20,363 nucleotides of DNA from the NCBI GenBank assembly GCA_902597695.1, contig CACJYH010000010.1, forward strand, positions 1-20,363, in the 5' to 3' direction. Source of the stretch: an uncultured Pelagibacteraceae bacterium. Its GTDB lineage: Bacteria; Pseudomonadota; Alphaproteobacteria; Pelagibacterales; Pelagibacteraceae. Shown here piece by piece: positions 1 to 8,627 of this stretch; position 1 is the stretch's first letter; every line of letters starts with the position of its first letter. The notes below the pieces were generated by a model. It ran no database searches and had not been told where the DNA came from. It worked only from the letters and a program-made list of their open reading frames with translations. The position numbers and the translations under genes were made by a program.

Positions 1-811
1 ATTGTAAAGCTAATGCAGCAATAATTTGATCGCCATCAATTATAGATCCTTTTTCATCACACATTATTATTCTGTCAGCATCCCCATCTAAAGATATGCC
101 CAAATCAGCTTTGAATTTTTTAACATTTCTTTGTAGTTTTTCTGGAAAAGTTGAACCACAATTTTTATTAATATTAAACCCATTTGGTTTATTGCCTATA
201 ACTTTTAATTTTGCTCCAAGTGATCTGATTAATTTTGGTGCAGACTTATATCCAGCTCCATTTGCACAATCTAGAACTACTCTCAAATTATTCAATTTAA
301 AGTTTGTTGATAATTTTTTTTTACAAATTTTAATATATTCATCAGTTCCGGTCTCTAACCTTTTAACCCTTCCTAATTTTTTTGGATTTGATAAGTGTTT
401 TTGAACTTTGCTATCTATTAAATTTTCAATTTTTTTTTGAATTTTATCAGATAGTTTTAATCCATCAGGACCGAATAACTTTAAACCATTATCATAAAAT
501 AAATTGTGTGAAGCAGTGATCATAATACCAAGATTTGCGTTCATTGATTTTGTCAACATTGCAAGGCCATTAGTCGGCAATGGACCTAGTGTATAAACAT
601 GCATTCCTGCAGAAGCTAAACCAGAAACTAGTGCTGGTTCTAATGCGTATCCTGAAAGTCTAGTATCTTTAGCAATAATTGCTGTTTGTTTTCTTTTTTT
701 TAAATTTGTAAAATATTTTCCTGCTGCCAGTCCAAACTTAAAGAACATATCTCCATTAATGTTCCCACTATTTACCTGCCCTCTAATTCCATCAGTGCCA
801 AAATACTTCAT
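1..811 (-). CDS. glmM: Phosphoglucosamine mutase GlmM, C-terminus cut off by window edge
   Basis: Converts glucosamine-6-phosphate to glucosamine-1-phosphate, the step toward UDP-GlcNAc for peptidoglycan and lipid A. I translated it from the ATG at 809-811; 270 codons are open to the left edge with no stop, so the C-terminal part lies outside. The protein begins MKYFGTDGIRG, the family's N-terminal signature. The phosphoserine loop ITASHN is at residues 98-103 with the catalytic Ser at 101, and the metal-binding motif DGDADR is near residue 240. An oddity is that the residue after SHN, usually Pro (SHNPF), is Leu here (SHNLFYDNG). It is the last gene seen in the leftward train and follows folP by about 2 bp (folP's stop complement starts at 811-813), matching the widespread folP-glmM pair. 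Function is confident; the Pro-to-Leu change is observed but its effect is unknown. Confidence 0.95.
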   Translation of the reverse strand, partial: MKYFGTDGIRGQVNSGNINGDMFFKFGLAAGKYFTNLKKRKQTAIIAKDTRLSGYALEPALVSGLASAGMHVYTLGPLPTNGLAMLTKSMNANLGIMITASHNLFYDNGLKLFGPDGLKLSDKIQKKIENLIDSKVQKHLSNPKKLGRVKRLETGTDEYIKICKKKLSTNFKLNNLRVVLDCANGAGYKSAPKLIRSLGAKLKVIGNKPNGFNINKNCGSTFPEKLQRNVKKFKADLGISLDGDADRIIMCDEKGSIIDGDQIIAALALQ

Positions 812-1863
812 TATTTATTTATAAGCGCTTTGAAAACTTTTATAGCTTGATTAACTTCGTTGACATCATGAACTCTCAACATTTGTACACCCTGTAACAT
901 TGCAAAAATACTGCTACTTATTGTTCCTCCAATTCTTAAAGAACTATCATTATTTCCAGATAAATCTTTTATAAATCTTTTTCTGGAAATACCAAGCAGT
1001 ATAGGCAAACCCAAAGAATGGTAAATTGATATATTTTTAATTATCGTCATATTATGTTTCAAATTTTTTCCAAAACCTATACCAGGGTCTAAGATTATAT
1101 TATTATGATAAATTCCATTTTGACGTAAATTATTTAATTTTTCTTCAAAAAAATCGTAAATATCTAATAATACATTTTTATATTTTGGATTTTTTTGCAT
1201 TACGTCAGGATTACCAAGTGAGTGTTGGAGTACGAAAGGTGTATTATACTTTTTTAAAATCTTTATTGAGTTTTTATCAAAATTAAGACCAGAAACATCA
1301 TTAATTAATTTTACTCCTAGTTTAATTCCCTGTTCCATGATTTCTGATTTTCTAGTATCTAGAGATATAAAATTTTTTTTATCAATTAATTTTAAAATAT
1401 TTTTGAGTCTATTCCATTCTATTTTTGATTTAATAGCTTTAGATCCAGGTTTAGTGGACTCTGCTCCAATATCAACAAGGTTTGAGCCAGAATTTAAAAG
1501 AAAATTTAATTGTTTTTTGGCTGATGCATAATTAAAAAATTTTCCGCCATCTGAGAAACTGTCTGGAGTAATATTTAAGATACCCATTATTTGAGGAATA
1601 TTTTGAAAATTTAAATTTTTAATATTTCTTTTTTTTTTTGTAATTAATCTTAGATCTTTTTTTACTTTTGTCCTTAAATTTACATGTAATTTGTTCACCT
1701 CATTTAGAGAAATTAATTTTTTTGAATTTCTTGTTATTATTTCTATTTTATCAAAAGAAATTTCAGGATTATTATGAAGTGGTAAAGTCTTTTTTTTCTT
1801 AACTAATAATTTAGATTTTGTACCATAATAGAAATTACACACTCTAGTGTAATATCTAGACAT
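811..1863 (-). CDS. folP: Dihydropteroate synthase FolP with N-terminal extension
   Basis: Condenses p-aminobenzoate with dihydropterin pyrophosphate to make dihydropteroate in folate synthesis (cytosol). The TIM-barrel core starts near residue 91 with MGILNITPDSFSDGG (93-107). It continues with DIGAESTKPG (131-140), NDVSG (188-192), DPGIGFGK (259-266), GISRKRFI (291-298) and the closing RVHDV (330-334), so all the usual pterin/phosphate loops are present. At 350 residues it is about 70-80 longer than E. coli FolP. The surplus is residues 1-90, starting MSRYYTRVCNFYYG, very lysine-rich, and similar in style to the N-terminal extension I recall in other alphaproteobacterial FolP proteins. The pABA loop reads QHSLGNPDVMQ (213-223) rather than the common MHMQGTP form. 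Start is ATG with no strong Shine-Dalgarno; ftsH ends 5 bp upstream and glmM follows immediately, suggesting one transcript. Confidence 0.95.
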   Translation of the reverse strand: MSRYYTRVCNFYYGTKSKLLVKKKKTLPLHNNPEISFDKIEIITRNSKKLISLNEVNKLHVNLRTKVKKDLRLITKKKRNIKNLNFQNIPQIMGILNITPDSFSDGGKFFNYASAKKQLNFLLNSGSNLVDIGAESTKPGSKAIKSKIEWNRLKNILKLIDKKNFISLDTRKSEIMEQGIKLGVKLINDVSGLNFDKNSIKILKKYNTPFVLQHSLGNPDVMQKNPKYKNVLLDIYDFFEEKLNNLRQNGIYHNNIILDPGIGFGKNLKHNMTIIKNISIYHSLGLPILLGISRKRFIKDLSGNNDSSLRIGGTISSSIFAMLQGVQMLRVHDVNEVNQAIKVFKALINK

Positions 1864-1868
1864 TCAGT

Positions 1869-3770
1869 CTAATGAACAATTTTTGGTTTTAGGCCTAGAG
1901 CACCCATTGCTGACCCTTTATCATCTTCTACTTTTAAGTCTTGTTTGTCTGCTGGGTATATATTTTTATTGATTATATTTTCAATTTCTTCACCAGTTAA
2001 TGTCTCATAAGTCATAAGAGCTTTAGCAATTTTGTGTAAATCTTCAACTTTTTCAGTCAAAATTTTCTTTGCAGTATTATAACCCTCGTCTATAAGCTTT
2101 CTAATTTCTTTGTCTATTTTTTGTGCTACTTCCTCAGAGACTGATTGTGTTTGTGTTACTGATCTTCCTAAAAAAACCTCTTCTTGATTTTCGCCATATT
2201 CAACTGGTCCCATTTCCTCACTCATTCCGTACTTAGTTACCATTGCTCTGGCAAGTTGCGTAGCTTGATTTATATCTGATCCACTACCTCCACCTGCTCC
2301 TGTTGATATATTATCTTTTCCAAAAATTACTTCTTCAGCAACTCTTCCACCAAAACAAACTGCTAATCTCGCTTTTAAATATTTTATAGAATGACCATGT
2401 TTATCTCTTTCTGGCAAATTCATAACCATACCTAATGCTCTACCCCGGGGAATTATAGTTGCTTTATGTATAGGATCATAACTTGGCATGTTGAAAGATA
2501 CGAGCGCATGACCCCCTTCATGATAAGCTGTTAATTTTTTTTCATCCTCTGTCATCACCATCGAACGTCTTTCAGCTCCCATCATTACTTTATCCTTTGC
2601 CTCCTCAAACTCATTTAGTGTAACAATTCTCTTATTTTTTCTAGCAGCCAATAAAGCTGACTCATTTACTAAATTAGCCAGATCTGCCCCAGAAAAACCA
2701 GGTGTACCTCTAGCAATAGTTCTTAAATTAACATCCGGTGCCATTTTTATTTTTTTAACATGAACCTTTAAAATTTTTTCTCGTCCAATTATGTCAGGAT
2801 TGGATACAACTACTTGTCTATCAAACCTACCTGGTCTTAATAAAGCGGGATCTAATACATCTGGTCTGTTTGTTGCAGCAATAATTATTACTCCTTCATT
2901 TGTATCAAAACCATCCATCTCAACTAAAAGCTGGTTAAGAGTTTGTTCTCGCTCATCGTTTCCGCCACCTAAACCAGCGCCCCTACTTCTACCAACAGCA
3001 TCAATTTCATCAATGAAAATTATACAAGGGGAATTTTTTTTTCCTTGTTCAAACATATCTCTCACTCTAGAAGCACCAACTCCTACAAACATTTCAACGA
3101 AATCTGATCCTGAGATTGTAAAAAATGGTACACCAGCTTCACCTGCTATCGCTCTAGCTAATAAAGTTTTTCCAGTGCCTGGTGGACCGACTAATAAAGC
3201 ACCTCTAGGTATTTTTCCTCCAAGTCTACTAAATTTTCTTGGATCTTTTAAAAATTCTACAATTTCTTCGACTTCTTCCTTTGCTTCTTCTACACCTGCA
3301 ACGTCATTAAATGTAACTTTACCTTTAAGTTCATTCATCATTTTTGCTTTTGATCTTCCAAAACCCATAGCTCCACCTTTACCACCTTGCATTTGTCTCA
3401 TGAAAAAAATCCAAACAGCAATTAATAACAACATAGGAAACCATGAAAGCAGGACACCAAATAATGATGGCATTTTTTCTTCAATAGGTGCAGCTGAAAT
3501 ACTCACTCCTTTTTCAGAAAGTTTTTCAATTAAATTTGGATCGTTAGGAGAATAAGTTGTAAATGAGTTTCCATTTGAATACACACCTTTGATATTGTTA
3601 CCTTGAATTTCTACTTTTAATACTTCTCCATTTTCAACAGATGTCAAGAATTCTGAGAATATAACCTTGTCCCCACCTCTAATATTTGTTTGGGGATTTT
3701 TAAACATATTATAAAGACCAATAGTTAAAAAAACTATGATAGCCCACATTGCAATGTTTTTCATATTCAT
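1869..3770 (-). CDS. ftsH: ATP-dependent zinc metalloprotease FtsH
   Basis: Inner-membrane AAA+ protease that extracts and degrades membrane and short-lived cytosolic proteins. Order of parts: TM1 about residues 6-21, periplasmic domain about 22-100, TM2 about 103-123, AAA domain with Walker A GPPGTGKT (195-202), Walker B IIFIDEID (250-257), pore loop MFVGVG (227-232) and arginine fingers in LLRPGRFDR (310-318). The M41 zinc site is HEGGH (417-421), with the third ligand Asp499. Length 633 is normal. The loop before Asp499 reads [11 protein letters not shown] where E. coli has STGASND, a four-residue glycine-rich insertion. Two in-frame ATGs (3770 and 3764) are possible starts; neither has a clear Shine-Dalgarno. 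It follows tilS after a 62-bp gap carrying a direct repeat. The tilS-ftsH order is widespread in bacteria. Confidence 0.98.
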   Translation of the reverse strand: MNMKNIAMWAIIVFLTIGLYNMFKNPQTNIRGGDKVIFSEFLTSVENGEVLKVEIQGNNIKGVYSNGNSFTTYSPNDPNLIEKLSEKGVSISAAPIEEKMPSLFGVLLSWFPMLLLIAVWIFFMRQMQGGKGGAMGFGRSKAKMMNELKGKVTFNDVAGVEEAKEEVEEIVEFLKDPRKFSRLGGKIPRGALLVGPPGTGKTLLARAIAGEAGVPFFTISGSDFVEMFVGVGASRVRDMFEQGKKNSPCIIFIDEIDAVGRSRGAGLGGGNDEREQTLNQLLVEMDGFDTNEGVIIIAATNRPDVLDPALLRPGRFDRQVVVSNPDIIGREKILKVHVKKIKMAPDVNLRTIARGTPGFSGADLANLVNESALLAARKNKRIVTLNEFEEAKDKVMMGAERRSMVMTEDEKKLTAYHEGGHALVSFNMPSYDPIHKATIIPRGRALGMVMNLPERDKHGHSIKYLKARLAVCFGGRVAEEVIFGKDNISTGAGGGSGSDINQATQLARAMVTKYGMSEEMGPVEYGENQEEVFLGRSVTQTQSVSEEVAQKIDKEIRKLIDEGYNTAKKILTEKVEDLHKIAKALMTYETLTGEEIENIINKNIYPADKQDLKVEDDKGSAMGALGLKPKIVH

Positions 3771-3802
3771 AGGCTTAAAATAAGAATTATTATCAATTTA
3801 AC

Positions 3803-3829
3803 AAGTGGCATTTTGTGTAAAGTGGCATT
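3803..3829. repeat. 10-bp direct repeat upstream of ftsH
   Basis: The ten bases AAGTGGCATT occur at 3803-3812 and again, identically, at 3820-3829, a 17-bp period. On the ftsH strand this reads AATGCCACTT twice, with TTTACA (close to a -35 box) covering the end of the first copy. It lies in the 62-bp tilS-ftsH gap, about 35-60 bp before the ftsH start, where an operator would be expected. The repeat is seen directly; an operator role is inference. Confidence 0.55.
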
Positions 3830-3832
3830 ATT

Positions 3833-4861
3833 TTAGGGCTCTTTAGAGATAATTATTGATTGATTTACCTTTTCAATAATACAACCACCTAATGTAGCTC
3901 TGTTCAATCGATTATTTTCAACTTCCCGGATAATTTTTTCTAATTTTTTTCCTCTCACAGAATAATATTTTTCACCAATTAACTTTAATGACTCTGAAAA
4001 AGCTCTAAAAGTAACCTCTTGGGGTTGAAGAAAAAAATCACTATTGATAACTAATCTTTTTTTATTACTTAAAAAAGAGGTATTTTCTCGTAAATTTTTA
4101 TCAACATAAAACTCAATTACTTTGTTTGCATATTTTAAATTTTTAATCGTTTTTTTTAATTTATTTTTATCTAAACCATCTCTTTCAAGATTTTCCATTA
4201 ATTTTCTTACTCGAACTCTTTGATATTTTTCATCATAGTTTGTTGGATCTTCTACATAAAAATTAAAAACTTTTTTTGAAATAAAAATTAAATCCTCTTT
4301 TTTTATATCAATTAAAGGTCTTAATATGTTCTTTTTTTTTATTGTTGTCTTTATATCTAGAGATGTGAGACCTTTTATTCCACTACCCCTCAGAAGTCTT
4401 ATAAAAAAATTTTCAATCAAATCATCCTCGTGATGCCCCATTAAAATATCTTTGATTTTTAATTGATTACATTTCTTGAAAAGTATTTCATATCTTTTTA
4501 TCCTGGCAATTGACTGGATGCTTTTCTTTGGTTTTTTTCCTTTCCAGGTTAATACCTCTGATTTTATAAAGTTTCTTTTAAGCAAATTAAAAACGAGTTT
4601 AGCCTCTTTTGTAGACTGAGGTCTAAGTTTATGGTCGATAATATAAAACTTTGATTTTAAATTTTTTTTAATTGCATAAATTTTAGATAAAAAAGCTAAA
4701 GCAAGACTATCCGGACCACCTGAGACCGCAACTGCAAAACTTTCATCTAAGTTTAAAGAGATCTCAAATTTTTTATAAATCTTATTTATTCTTTTATTAT
4801 TTAAGTTATCTCTTAAAAGTTTAGGAATTTTTGTTGTTGCATTCGAATTTCTGAGACTCAT
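3833..4861 (-). CDS. tilS: tRNA(Ile)-lysidine synthetase TilS
   Basis: Adds lysine to C34 of the CAU-anticodon tRNA-Ile, making lysidine so that AUA codons are read as Ile; this is essential, and more so in an AT-rich genome using many AUA codons. The N-type ATP pyrophosphatase P-loop SGGPDS is at residues 47-52, followed by DHKLRP (76-81) and the family motif GHHEDDLIENFFIRLLRG (142-159). At 342 residues it is shorter than E. coli TilS (about 430), so the C-terminal domains look reduced. The only plausible start before the P-loop is the ATG at 4861, which lies inside cpoB and gives a 41-bp overlap in another frame; no ATG, GTG or TTG follows in frame before the motif. Translation coupled to cpoB is likely. 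Confidence 0.95.
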   Translation of the reverse strand: MSLRNSNATTKIPKLLRDNLNNKRINKIYKKFEISLNLDESFAVAVSGGPDSLALAFLSKIYAIKKNLKSKFYIIDHKLRPQSTKEAKLVFNLLKRNFIKSEVLTWKGKKPKKSIQSIARIKRYEILFKKCNQLKIKDILMGHHEDDLIENFFIRLLRGSGIKGLTSLDIKTTIKKKNILRPLIDIKKEDLIFISKKVFNFYVEDPTNYDEKYQRVRVRKLMENLERDGLDKNKLKKTIKNLKYANKVIEFYVDKNLRENTSFLSNKKRLVINSDFFLQPQEVTFRAFSESLKLIGEKYYSVRGKKLEKIIREVENNRLNRATLGGCIIEKVNQSIIISKEP

Positions 4862-5816
4862 ATTTAGCTTTTTGTATCACAGATTGGTTTGCTTCTGGAT
4901 ATTGTTCTTCAACACCATTGATCATTTTGCAACCTTGATCTTTTTCTCCAATTTGAACCATTGATACACCAAGCTTTAATAAATTTATAGGTGCTTTTTC
5001 ACCTTTTGGATATTTCTGATAACCCTCTAAATATGCTGAGGCTGCATCCGTATACAATTGTCGTATCCTAAAAGTTTCTGCATACCAATATTGAGCATTC
5101 CCAGCTAGATTATGTTCAGGATTTGTGTCAACGAACTCTCTGAATGCTCTTTCAGCAGTTGAATAATCACCAACTTTTAAAAAGCTTGTAGCAAACTGAT
5201 ATTGTTTATCTGGAGACTCATTTGGAAGAATTTTCTCTTCAGCTTGAAAAGTTTCAGTTACTACTAAAGCTGTTGAGTCTACAGAATTTGTTTTTTGTGA
5301 TGTTTCATTGGTCGCTGTATCTTTATATGATATCGATCCCAAATCTTGAGGTTGAGAACTTCCAGGTAAAACTTCTAACTGCTCATTATTTGTTTTTTTT
5401 GTTAATTTATTGATAGTTGCATCAGAAGACACAACACTTTCTAAGTCCTGAAATCTTATTTGATTATCTGCTTGCACTTTTGACATTCTGCTGGATAGTT
5501 TGTCTAACTTAAAATTTATTTCCTCAAACTTATTTGTAAGTTCCTGAAATTGATTTTCAATTTCTGAAAGTTTTAATAAATGTCTTGTAAGAACATCTTC
5601 TGAATTATTATCTAAATTTGAATTTAAATTTACAGAGCTATCACTATTTAATTCTATTGATCCTGAGTATACTGCTTTTTCTAGAGTATTTATATCTTTC
5701 TGAAGTTGATCTAATATTTCATAAATATTATGATTGTCAGCGTAAGAATAAGTTATCAAAAAAAAATTACTCAAACAAAATGTAATAATTTTAAATTTTC
5801 TTAAAATGTGTCGCAT
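4821..5816 (-). CDS. cpoB: Cell division coordinator CpoB (YbgF), periplasmic TPR protein
   Basis: Periplasmic partner of Tol-Pal that in E. coli links outer-membrane constriction to peptidoglycan synthesis. N-terminal signal peptide: basic MRHILRKFK, then a hydrophobic stretch to about residue 25, with likely cleavage after SYA. Residues about 30-130 look like coiled coil (repeated EIENQF, EEINFKLDKL heptads), then a Ser/Thr-rich linker. A C-terminal TPR region from about residue 204 contains YQFATSFLKVGDYSTAERAF and WYAETF...YTDAASAYLEGYQKYP. The order (coil, linker, about three TPRs) is the CpoB architecture. It sits after pal as in most Tol-Pal loci but behind a strong terminator, so it may depend on read-through or its own promoter. 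Its 3' end overlaps tilS by 41 bp. Confidence 0.93.
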   Translation of the reverse strand: MRHILRKFKIITFCLSNFFLITYSYADNHNIYEILDQLQKDINTLEKAVYSGSIELNSDSSVNLNSNLDNNSEDVLTRHLLKLSEIENQFQELTNKFEEINFKLDKLSSRMSKVQADNQIRFQDLESVVSSDATINKLTKKTNNEQLEVLPGSSQPQDLGSISYKDTATNETSQKTNSVDSTALVVTETFQAEEKILPNESPDKQYQFATSFLKVGDYSTAERAFREFVDTNPEHNLAGNAQYWYAETFRIRQLYTDAASAYLEGYQKYPKGEKAPINLLKLGVSMVQIGEKDQGCKMINGVEEQYPEANQSVIQKAKYESQKFECNNKNS

Positions 5817-5845
5817 TAAAATAATCTTATGATTAAAATAATGGC

Positions 5846-5886
5846 AAAAAAAAGACCCTTAATTAATTGAATTAATCAAGGGTCTT
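5846..5886 (-). terminator. Intrinsic terminator after pal
   Basis: On the minus strand, just after the pal stop, a hairpin forms between 5878-5886 and 5852-5860 (AAGACCCTT/AAGGGTCTT, nine perfect pairs). It extends through one mismatch into a six-pair AT stem with a three-base loop (5868-5870). The 3' arm runs straight into eight U residues in the RNA (complement of the A run 5846-5853). This is a textbook Rho-independent terminator oriented to stop leftward transcription between pal and cpoB, and the clearest terminator in the window. Confidence 0.92.
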
Positions 5887-5899
5887 AAATTTTTTAAAA

Positions 5900-6379
5900 T
5901 TAATTTGCTTTTACTGTAACAGATCTTCTGTTTTTTGACCAAGCCAAAGGATTAGAACCAGAGTCAACTGGTCTTTCTTTTCCATAACTTAGAACTGAAA
6001 TTCTGTTAGAGGAAATCCCATAAGTCATTAAATAATCTTTAGCAGCATTAGCTCTTCTTTCACCTAATGCTAAGTTATATTCTCTTGTTCCTCTTTCGTC
6101 AGCATGTCCTTCAAGCACGATTGTAATGTCAGAATTTTTTCTTAACCATGCCGCTTGTTTTCTTAGAGTTTCTCTTGATGCAGTAGTCAAAACTGACTCA
6201 TTAGTTGCAAAGAAAACTCTGTCAGGAACACCTGAAGCTAAATATTCAACTGTATCAGTTCCAGTGTAAACATCTCCTTGCATTTGTCCTGTAGATTTTT
6301 TTGATGTTGCGCAAGCAGACAACACTAAACATGCAAATAATACTAAAAAAGTGTTCTTTAAAATTTTGTTCAATTTCAT
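5900..6379 (-). CDS. pal: Peptidoglycan-associated lipoprotein Pal
   Basis: Outer-membrane lipoprotein that binds peptidoglycan (diaminopimelate) and TolB. I chose the ATG at 6379 rather than the upstream in-frame ATG at 6421: it is preceded by a strong Shine-Dalgarno (AAGGAG, plus-strand 6385-6390) at ideal spacing and places the signal sequence at the N-terminus. The longer form would put 14 odd residues before it. From this start: signal sequence 1-22, lipobox L20-S21-A22-C23 (lipidated Cys23, Ala at +2 favouring the outer membrane), then a C-terminal OmpA-like domain with GHADERGTREYNLALGERRA (91-110) and NRRSV near the end. Length 159 residues fits the family. Followed by a strong terminator, which suggests abundant Pal made from a transcript ending here. 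Confidence 0.96.
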   Translation of the reverse strand: MKLNKILKNTFLVLFACLVLSACATSKKSTGQMQGDVYTGTDTVEYLASGVPDRVFFATNESVLTTASRETLRKQAAWLRKNSDITIVLEGHADERGTREYNLALGERRANAAKDYLMTYGISSNRISVLSYGKERPVDSGSNPLAWSKNRRSVTVKAN

Positions 6380-6384
6380 TAATG

Positions 6385-6390
6385 CTCCTT
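6385..6390 (-). promoter_or_regulatory. Strong Shine-Dalgarno that fixes the pal start
   Basis: The minus strand reads AAGGAG five bases before ATTAATG-type start context (CATTA then ATG at 6379). It is the best ribosome binding site in this window, where most genes have weak or no visible sites. It decides in favour of the 159-residue Pal over the 173-residue alternative. Confidence 0.85.
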
Positions 6391-6401
6391 GGTCAATATT
6401 T

Positions 6402-6431
6402 CTTATAACTAACTTTTTCACAACTAATTAA
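6402..6431 (-). promoter_or_regulatory. Candidate pal promoter
   Basis: On the minus strand a TATAAG hexamer (6402-6407; five of six to the -10 consensus) lies 18 bp after TTAATT (6426-6431; three of six to -35). Initiation would be near 6395, giving a leader of about 15 bases carrying the AAGGAG site. It also places the upstream ATG at 6421 outside the transcript. The -35 match is poor and AT-rich DNA yields such matches by chance. Confidence 0.25.
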
Positions 6432-6464
6432 ATGTTTCAAGGTAAAAAATCAACATATTTTCAG

Positions 6465-7805
6465 TTAATTACTTAATAAAGATGACCATGATGGGTCTGA
6501 TGCATCAGTTGGGGTATCTACAAGCCTTTCATTGTAGCCTGTTAAATCAATTGACCACAATTTAGCAGAAAAACCCTCTCCTTTATCATCAGTTTTAGTC
6601 TCTCTATAAAAAATTAAAACTCGTCCATTAGGGGACCAAGAAGGAGCTTCTTGATAAAAATTTTCTGTCAACAATCTCTCACCAGATCCATCTGTTCTCA
6701 TCACACCGATGTAGAATTTACCTTTATGTAATTTTGTAAAAGCGATTAAATCACCTCTTGGAGACCAAACAGGAGTACCATATAAACCATTTCCAAAAGA
6801 AATTCTTTTAACATTGCTACCATCACTTTTCATGACATAAATTTGTTGATACCCACTTCTGTCAGAGTTAAAACAAATAAATTTTCCATCCGGGGAATAA
6901 GATGGTGAAGTATCTATAGAGGGATGATTGGTAATTTTCTCTACAATTCTATTTTCTAAATCCATTGTATAAATATCTGAATTTCCGTCCTTTGCAAAAC
7001 TCATTATAATTTTTTTTCCATCTGGAGAAAATCTAGGAGCAAAAGTCATTCCTGGAAAATCTCCTACCACTTCTTGAATACCTGTTTCTATATCAAGAAG
7101 ATAAACTCTAGGTAAATTTCTAAAATAAGATAGATATGTTACCATTTGGCTTGTAGGATTAAATCTTGGTGTCAAAACGAGTTCATTTCCTAAAGTTAAA
7201 AATTTATTATTTGCACCATCTTGATCCATGATGGCTAATTTTTTAATTCTCTTTGTTTTTGGACCCTCTTCAGCAACATAGATTATCCTAGTATCAAAAT
7301 AACCTTTTTCTCCAGTTAATCTCTCGTAAACTTTGTCTGTTATTATATGACCAACACGTCTCCAGTTATTTGGCACTGTCGTAAATGCTAGAGCCATCAT
7401 TTCTTTTCCAGCCAGCACATCCCATAATCTAAACTCAACTCTAAGTTTATCATCAATATTTTTAACTTTACCTGTTATTAAAGCTTGAGCTTTAATTAAA
7501 TTCCAATCCTCAAAACGTGGTTTTAGGTGAGCAATATCAGGTGCTTGAAGAAAAGCATTTTTATCTAATGGATTAAAAAGACCTGAAGTTTTCAAATTTT
7601 TTTCGATAACTTTAGAAATTTCTGACCCAATATCTTTTTTCTTTAAAGTTTTCTCAAAACTCTTTTTTGACTCGTCATCAATTGATAATGGCGACACCGC
7701 AATAGGCAGTGGATTCAAGTTTCCTCGTGTAATATCTACTTCAATAAGACCTAACGCTTTACTAGGTATTATAAATATTAAAAATAAAATAATTAGATTT
7801 CTCAT
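6465..7805 (-). CDS. tolB: Tol-Pal system periplasmic protein TolB
   Basis: Periplasmic beta-propeller that shuttles between Pal and TolA during envelope constriction. A signal peptide spans residues 1 to about 19 ([19 protein letters not shown]), with the mature N-terminus starting near LIEVDITRG, the segment that in E. coli binds TolA. An N-terminal alpha/beta domain runs to about residue 170. At least five propeller blades follow, each marked by a PD40 motif of the type [24 protein letters not shown] and WSPNGRVL, with S/TDIYTMDL-like strands between. Length 446 is normal. It starts 9 bp after tolA and is followed by pal. Confidence 0.97.
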   Translation of the reverse strand: MRNLIILFLIFIIPSKALGLIEVDITRGNLNPLPIAVSPLSIDDESKKSFEKTLKKKDIGSEISKVIEKNLKTSGLFNPLDKNAFLQAPDIAHLKPRFEDWNLIKAQALITGKVKNIDDKLRVEFRLWDVLAGKEMMALAFTTVPNNWRRVGHIITDKVYERLTGEKGYFDTRIIYVAEEGPKTKRIKKLAIMDQDGANNKFLTLGNELVLTPRFNPTSQMVTYLSYFRNLPRVYLLDIETGIQEVVGDFPGMTFAPRFSPDGKKIIMSFAKDGNSDIYTMDLENRIVEKITNHPSIDTSPSYSPDGKFICFNSDRSGYQQIYVMKSDGSNVKRISFGNGLYGTPVWSPRGDLIAFTKLHKGKFYIGVMRTDGSGERLLTENFYQEAPSWSPNGRVLIFYRETKTDDKGEGFSAKLWSIDLTGYNERLVDTPTDASDPSWSSLLSN

Positions 7806-7814
7806 TAAAATATT

Positions 7815-8624
7815 CTATCCCTCTAACATTTCTCTTGCATCAAAATTTAATTGTAATTCTTTCCATCTTTCATAACCAGTTGTTGGAACTCTTAATGGTT
7901 GGCATAATTTTATTGCTCTTAAAGCACTTTCCGCCAAAACCTTGTAAAAACCCTGACCAGGTTTATTCATCCTTGCATGATCCAAAATCTCTGACTCTTG
8001 AATTGTTCCATCTGGATTCAGTTGAAGTTTAATTCTTACTAATAAATTTTCATTGTAAGGTAGACCTAAAGGAATACTCCAACAACCAAATATTTGGGCT
8101 TTTAAAGCATCCTCTTCGCTTAAAGATAAACCTGCATTTTCAACATTCTTTTTTTGATCTTGTGTAATTTTGTTATTTTTTTTTATCGTTTCAGCACTTT
8201 CAACTTTAGATTTATCAATTAAGGCTGCAATATTATTTGGATCGAATAACTCTTTTTTTTCAAATTCAGAAACTTGCTTAACTTCATTATCAATTTTTTC
8301 TGGATTTTGTTTATCCTCTTTTATTTTCTCAACTTTTTTAGGCATATCATCTGGCATTGGAACCGCATCTGGTTTAATTTTTTTTACTTTTTTTGGGGGA
8401 GCTTGTTCAGATACTAACTTTTTTTCTTTCTCTTTAATTTTTTCAATAATTTTTTTTGCCTTAGGTGCGTATGGAATATTGGTTTTATCTGTGATCTGTA
8501 TTAATTCTACAGATACTATTGGGGGAAGATCAATTGGTTTTTTTGCTAAGAAGGGTAAACTAAAAGCTGTAATCATTATTAAAACCAGATGTGATACAGA
8601 AGATATTATTATACTTCTATTCAC
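7815..8624 (-). CDS. tolA: TolA, inner-membrane spanning envelope protein
   Basis: Energised by TolQR to pull on TolB/Pal. A single TM helix (about residues 5-26) near the N-terminus is followed by a long Lys/Glu/Pro-rich periplasmic region (about 50-165, with PPKKVKKIKP and VPMPDDMPKKVEK). A globular C-terminal domain (about 170-269) starts EEDALKAQIFGCWSIPLG and contains DGTIQESEIL and YERWKELQLNFDA. Cys181 and Cys241 may pair. At 269 residues it is shorter than E. coli TolA (421), with a proline-interrupted rather than purely helical middle domain. Identification rests on the TolR-TolA-TolB context plus the TonB/TolA-like C-terminal domain; a TonB-like protein is the alternative but fits the context less well. 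Confidence 0.93.
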   Translation of the reverse strand: MNRSIIISSVSHLVLIMITAFSLPFLAKKPIDLPPIVSVELIQITDKTNIPYAPKAKKIIEKIKEKEKKLVSEQAPPKKVKKIKPDAVPMPDDMPKKVEKIKEDKQNPEKIDNEVKQVSEFEKKELFDPNNIAALIDKSKVESAETIKKNNKITQDQKKNVENAGLSLSEEDALKAQIFGCWSIPLGLPYNENLLVRIKLQLNPDGTIQESEILDHARMNKPGQGFYKVLAESALRAIKLCQPLRVPTTGYERWKELQLNFDAREMLEG

Positions 8625-8627
8625 TTC

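Noticed and set aside
2791..3555. Long 254-codon open frame opposite ftsH
   Set aside because: It is antisense to the highly conserved AAA region, has low-complexity Ser/Pro/Ile composition typical of a shadow frame, and matches no family I know.
6380..6421. Upstream in-frame ATG giving a 173-residue Pal
   Set aside because: It would place 14 residues before a normal lipoprotein signal sequence and skip the strong AAGGAG site in front of the ATG at 6379.
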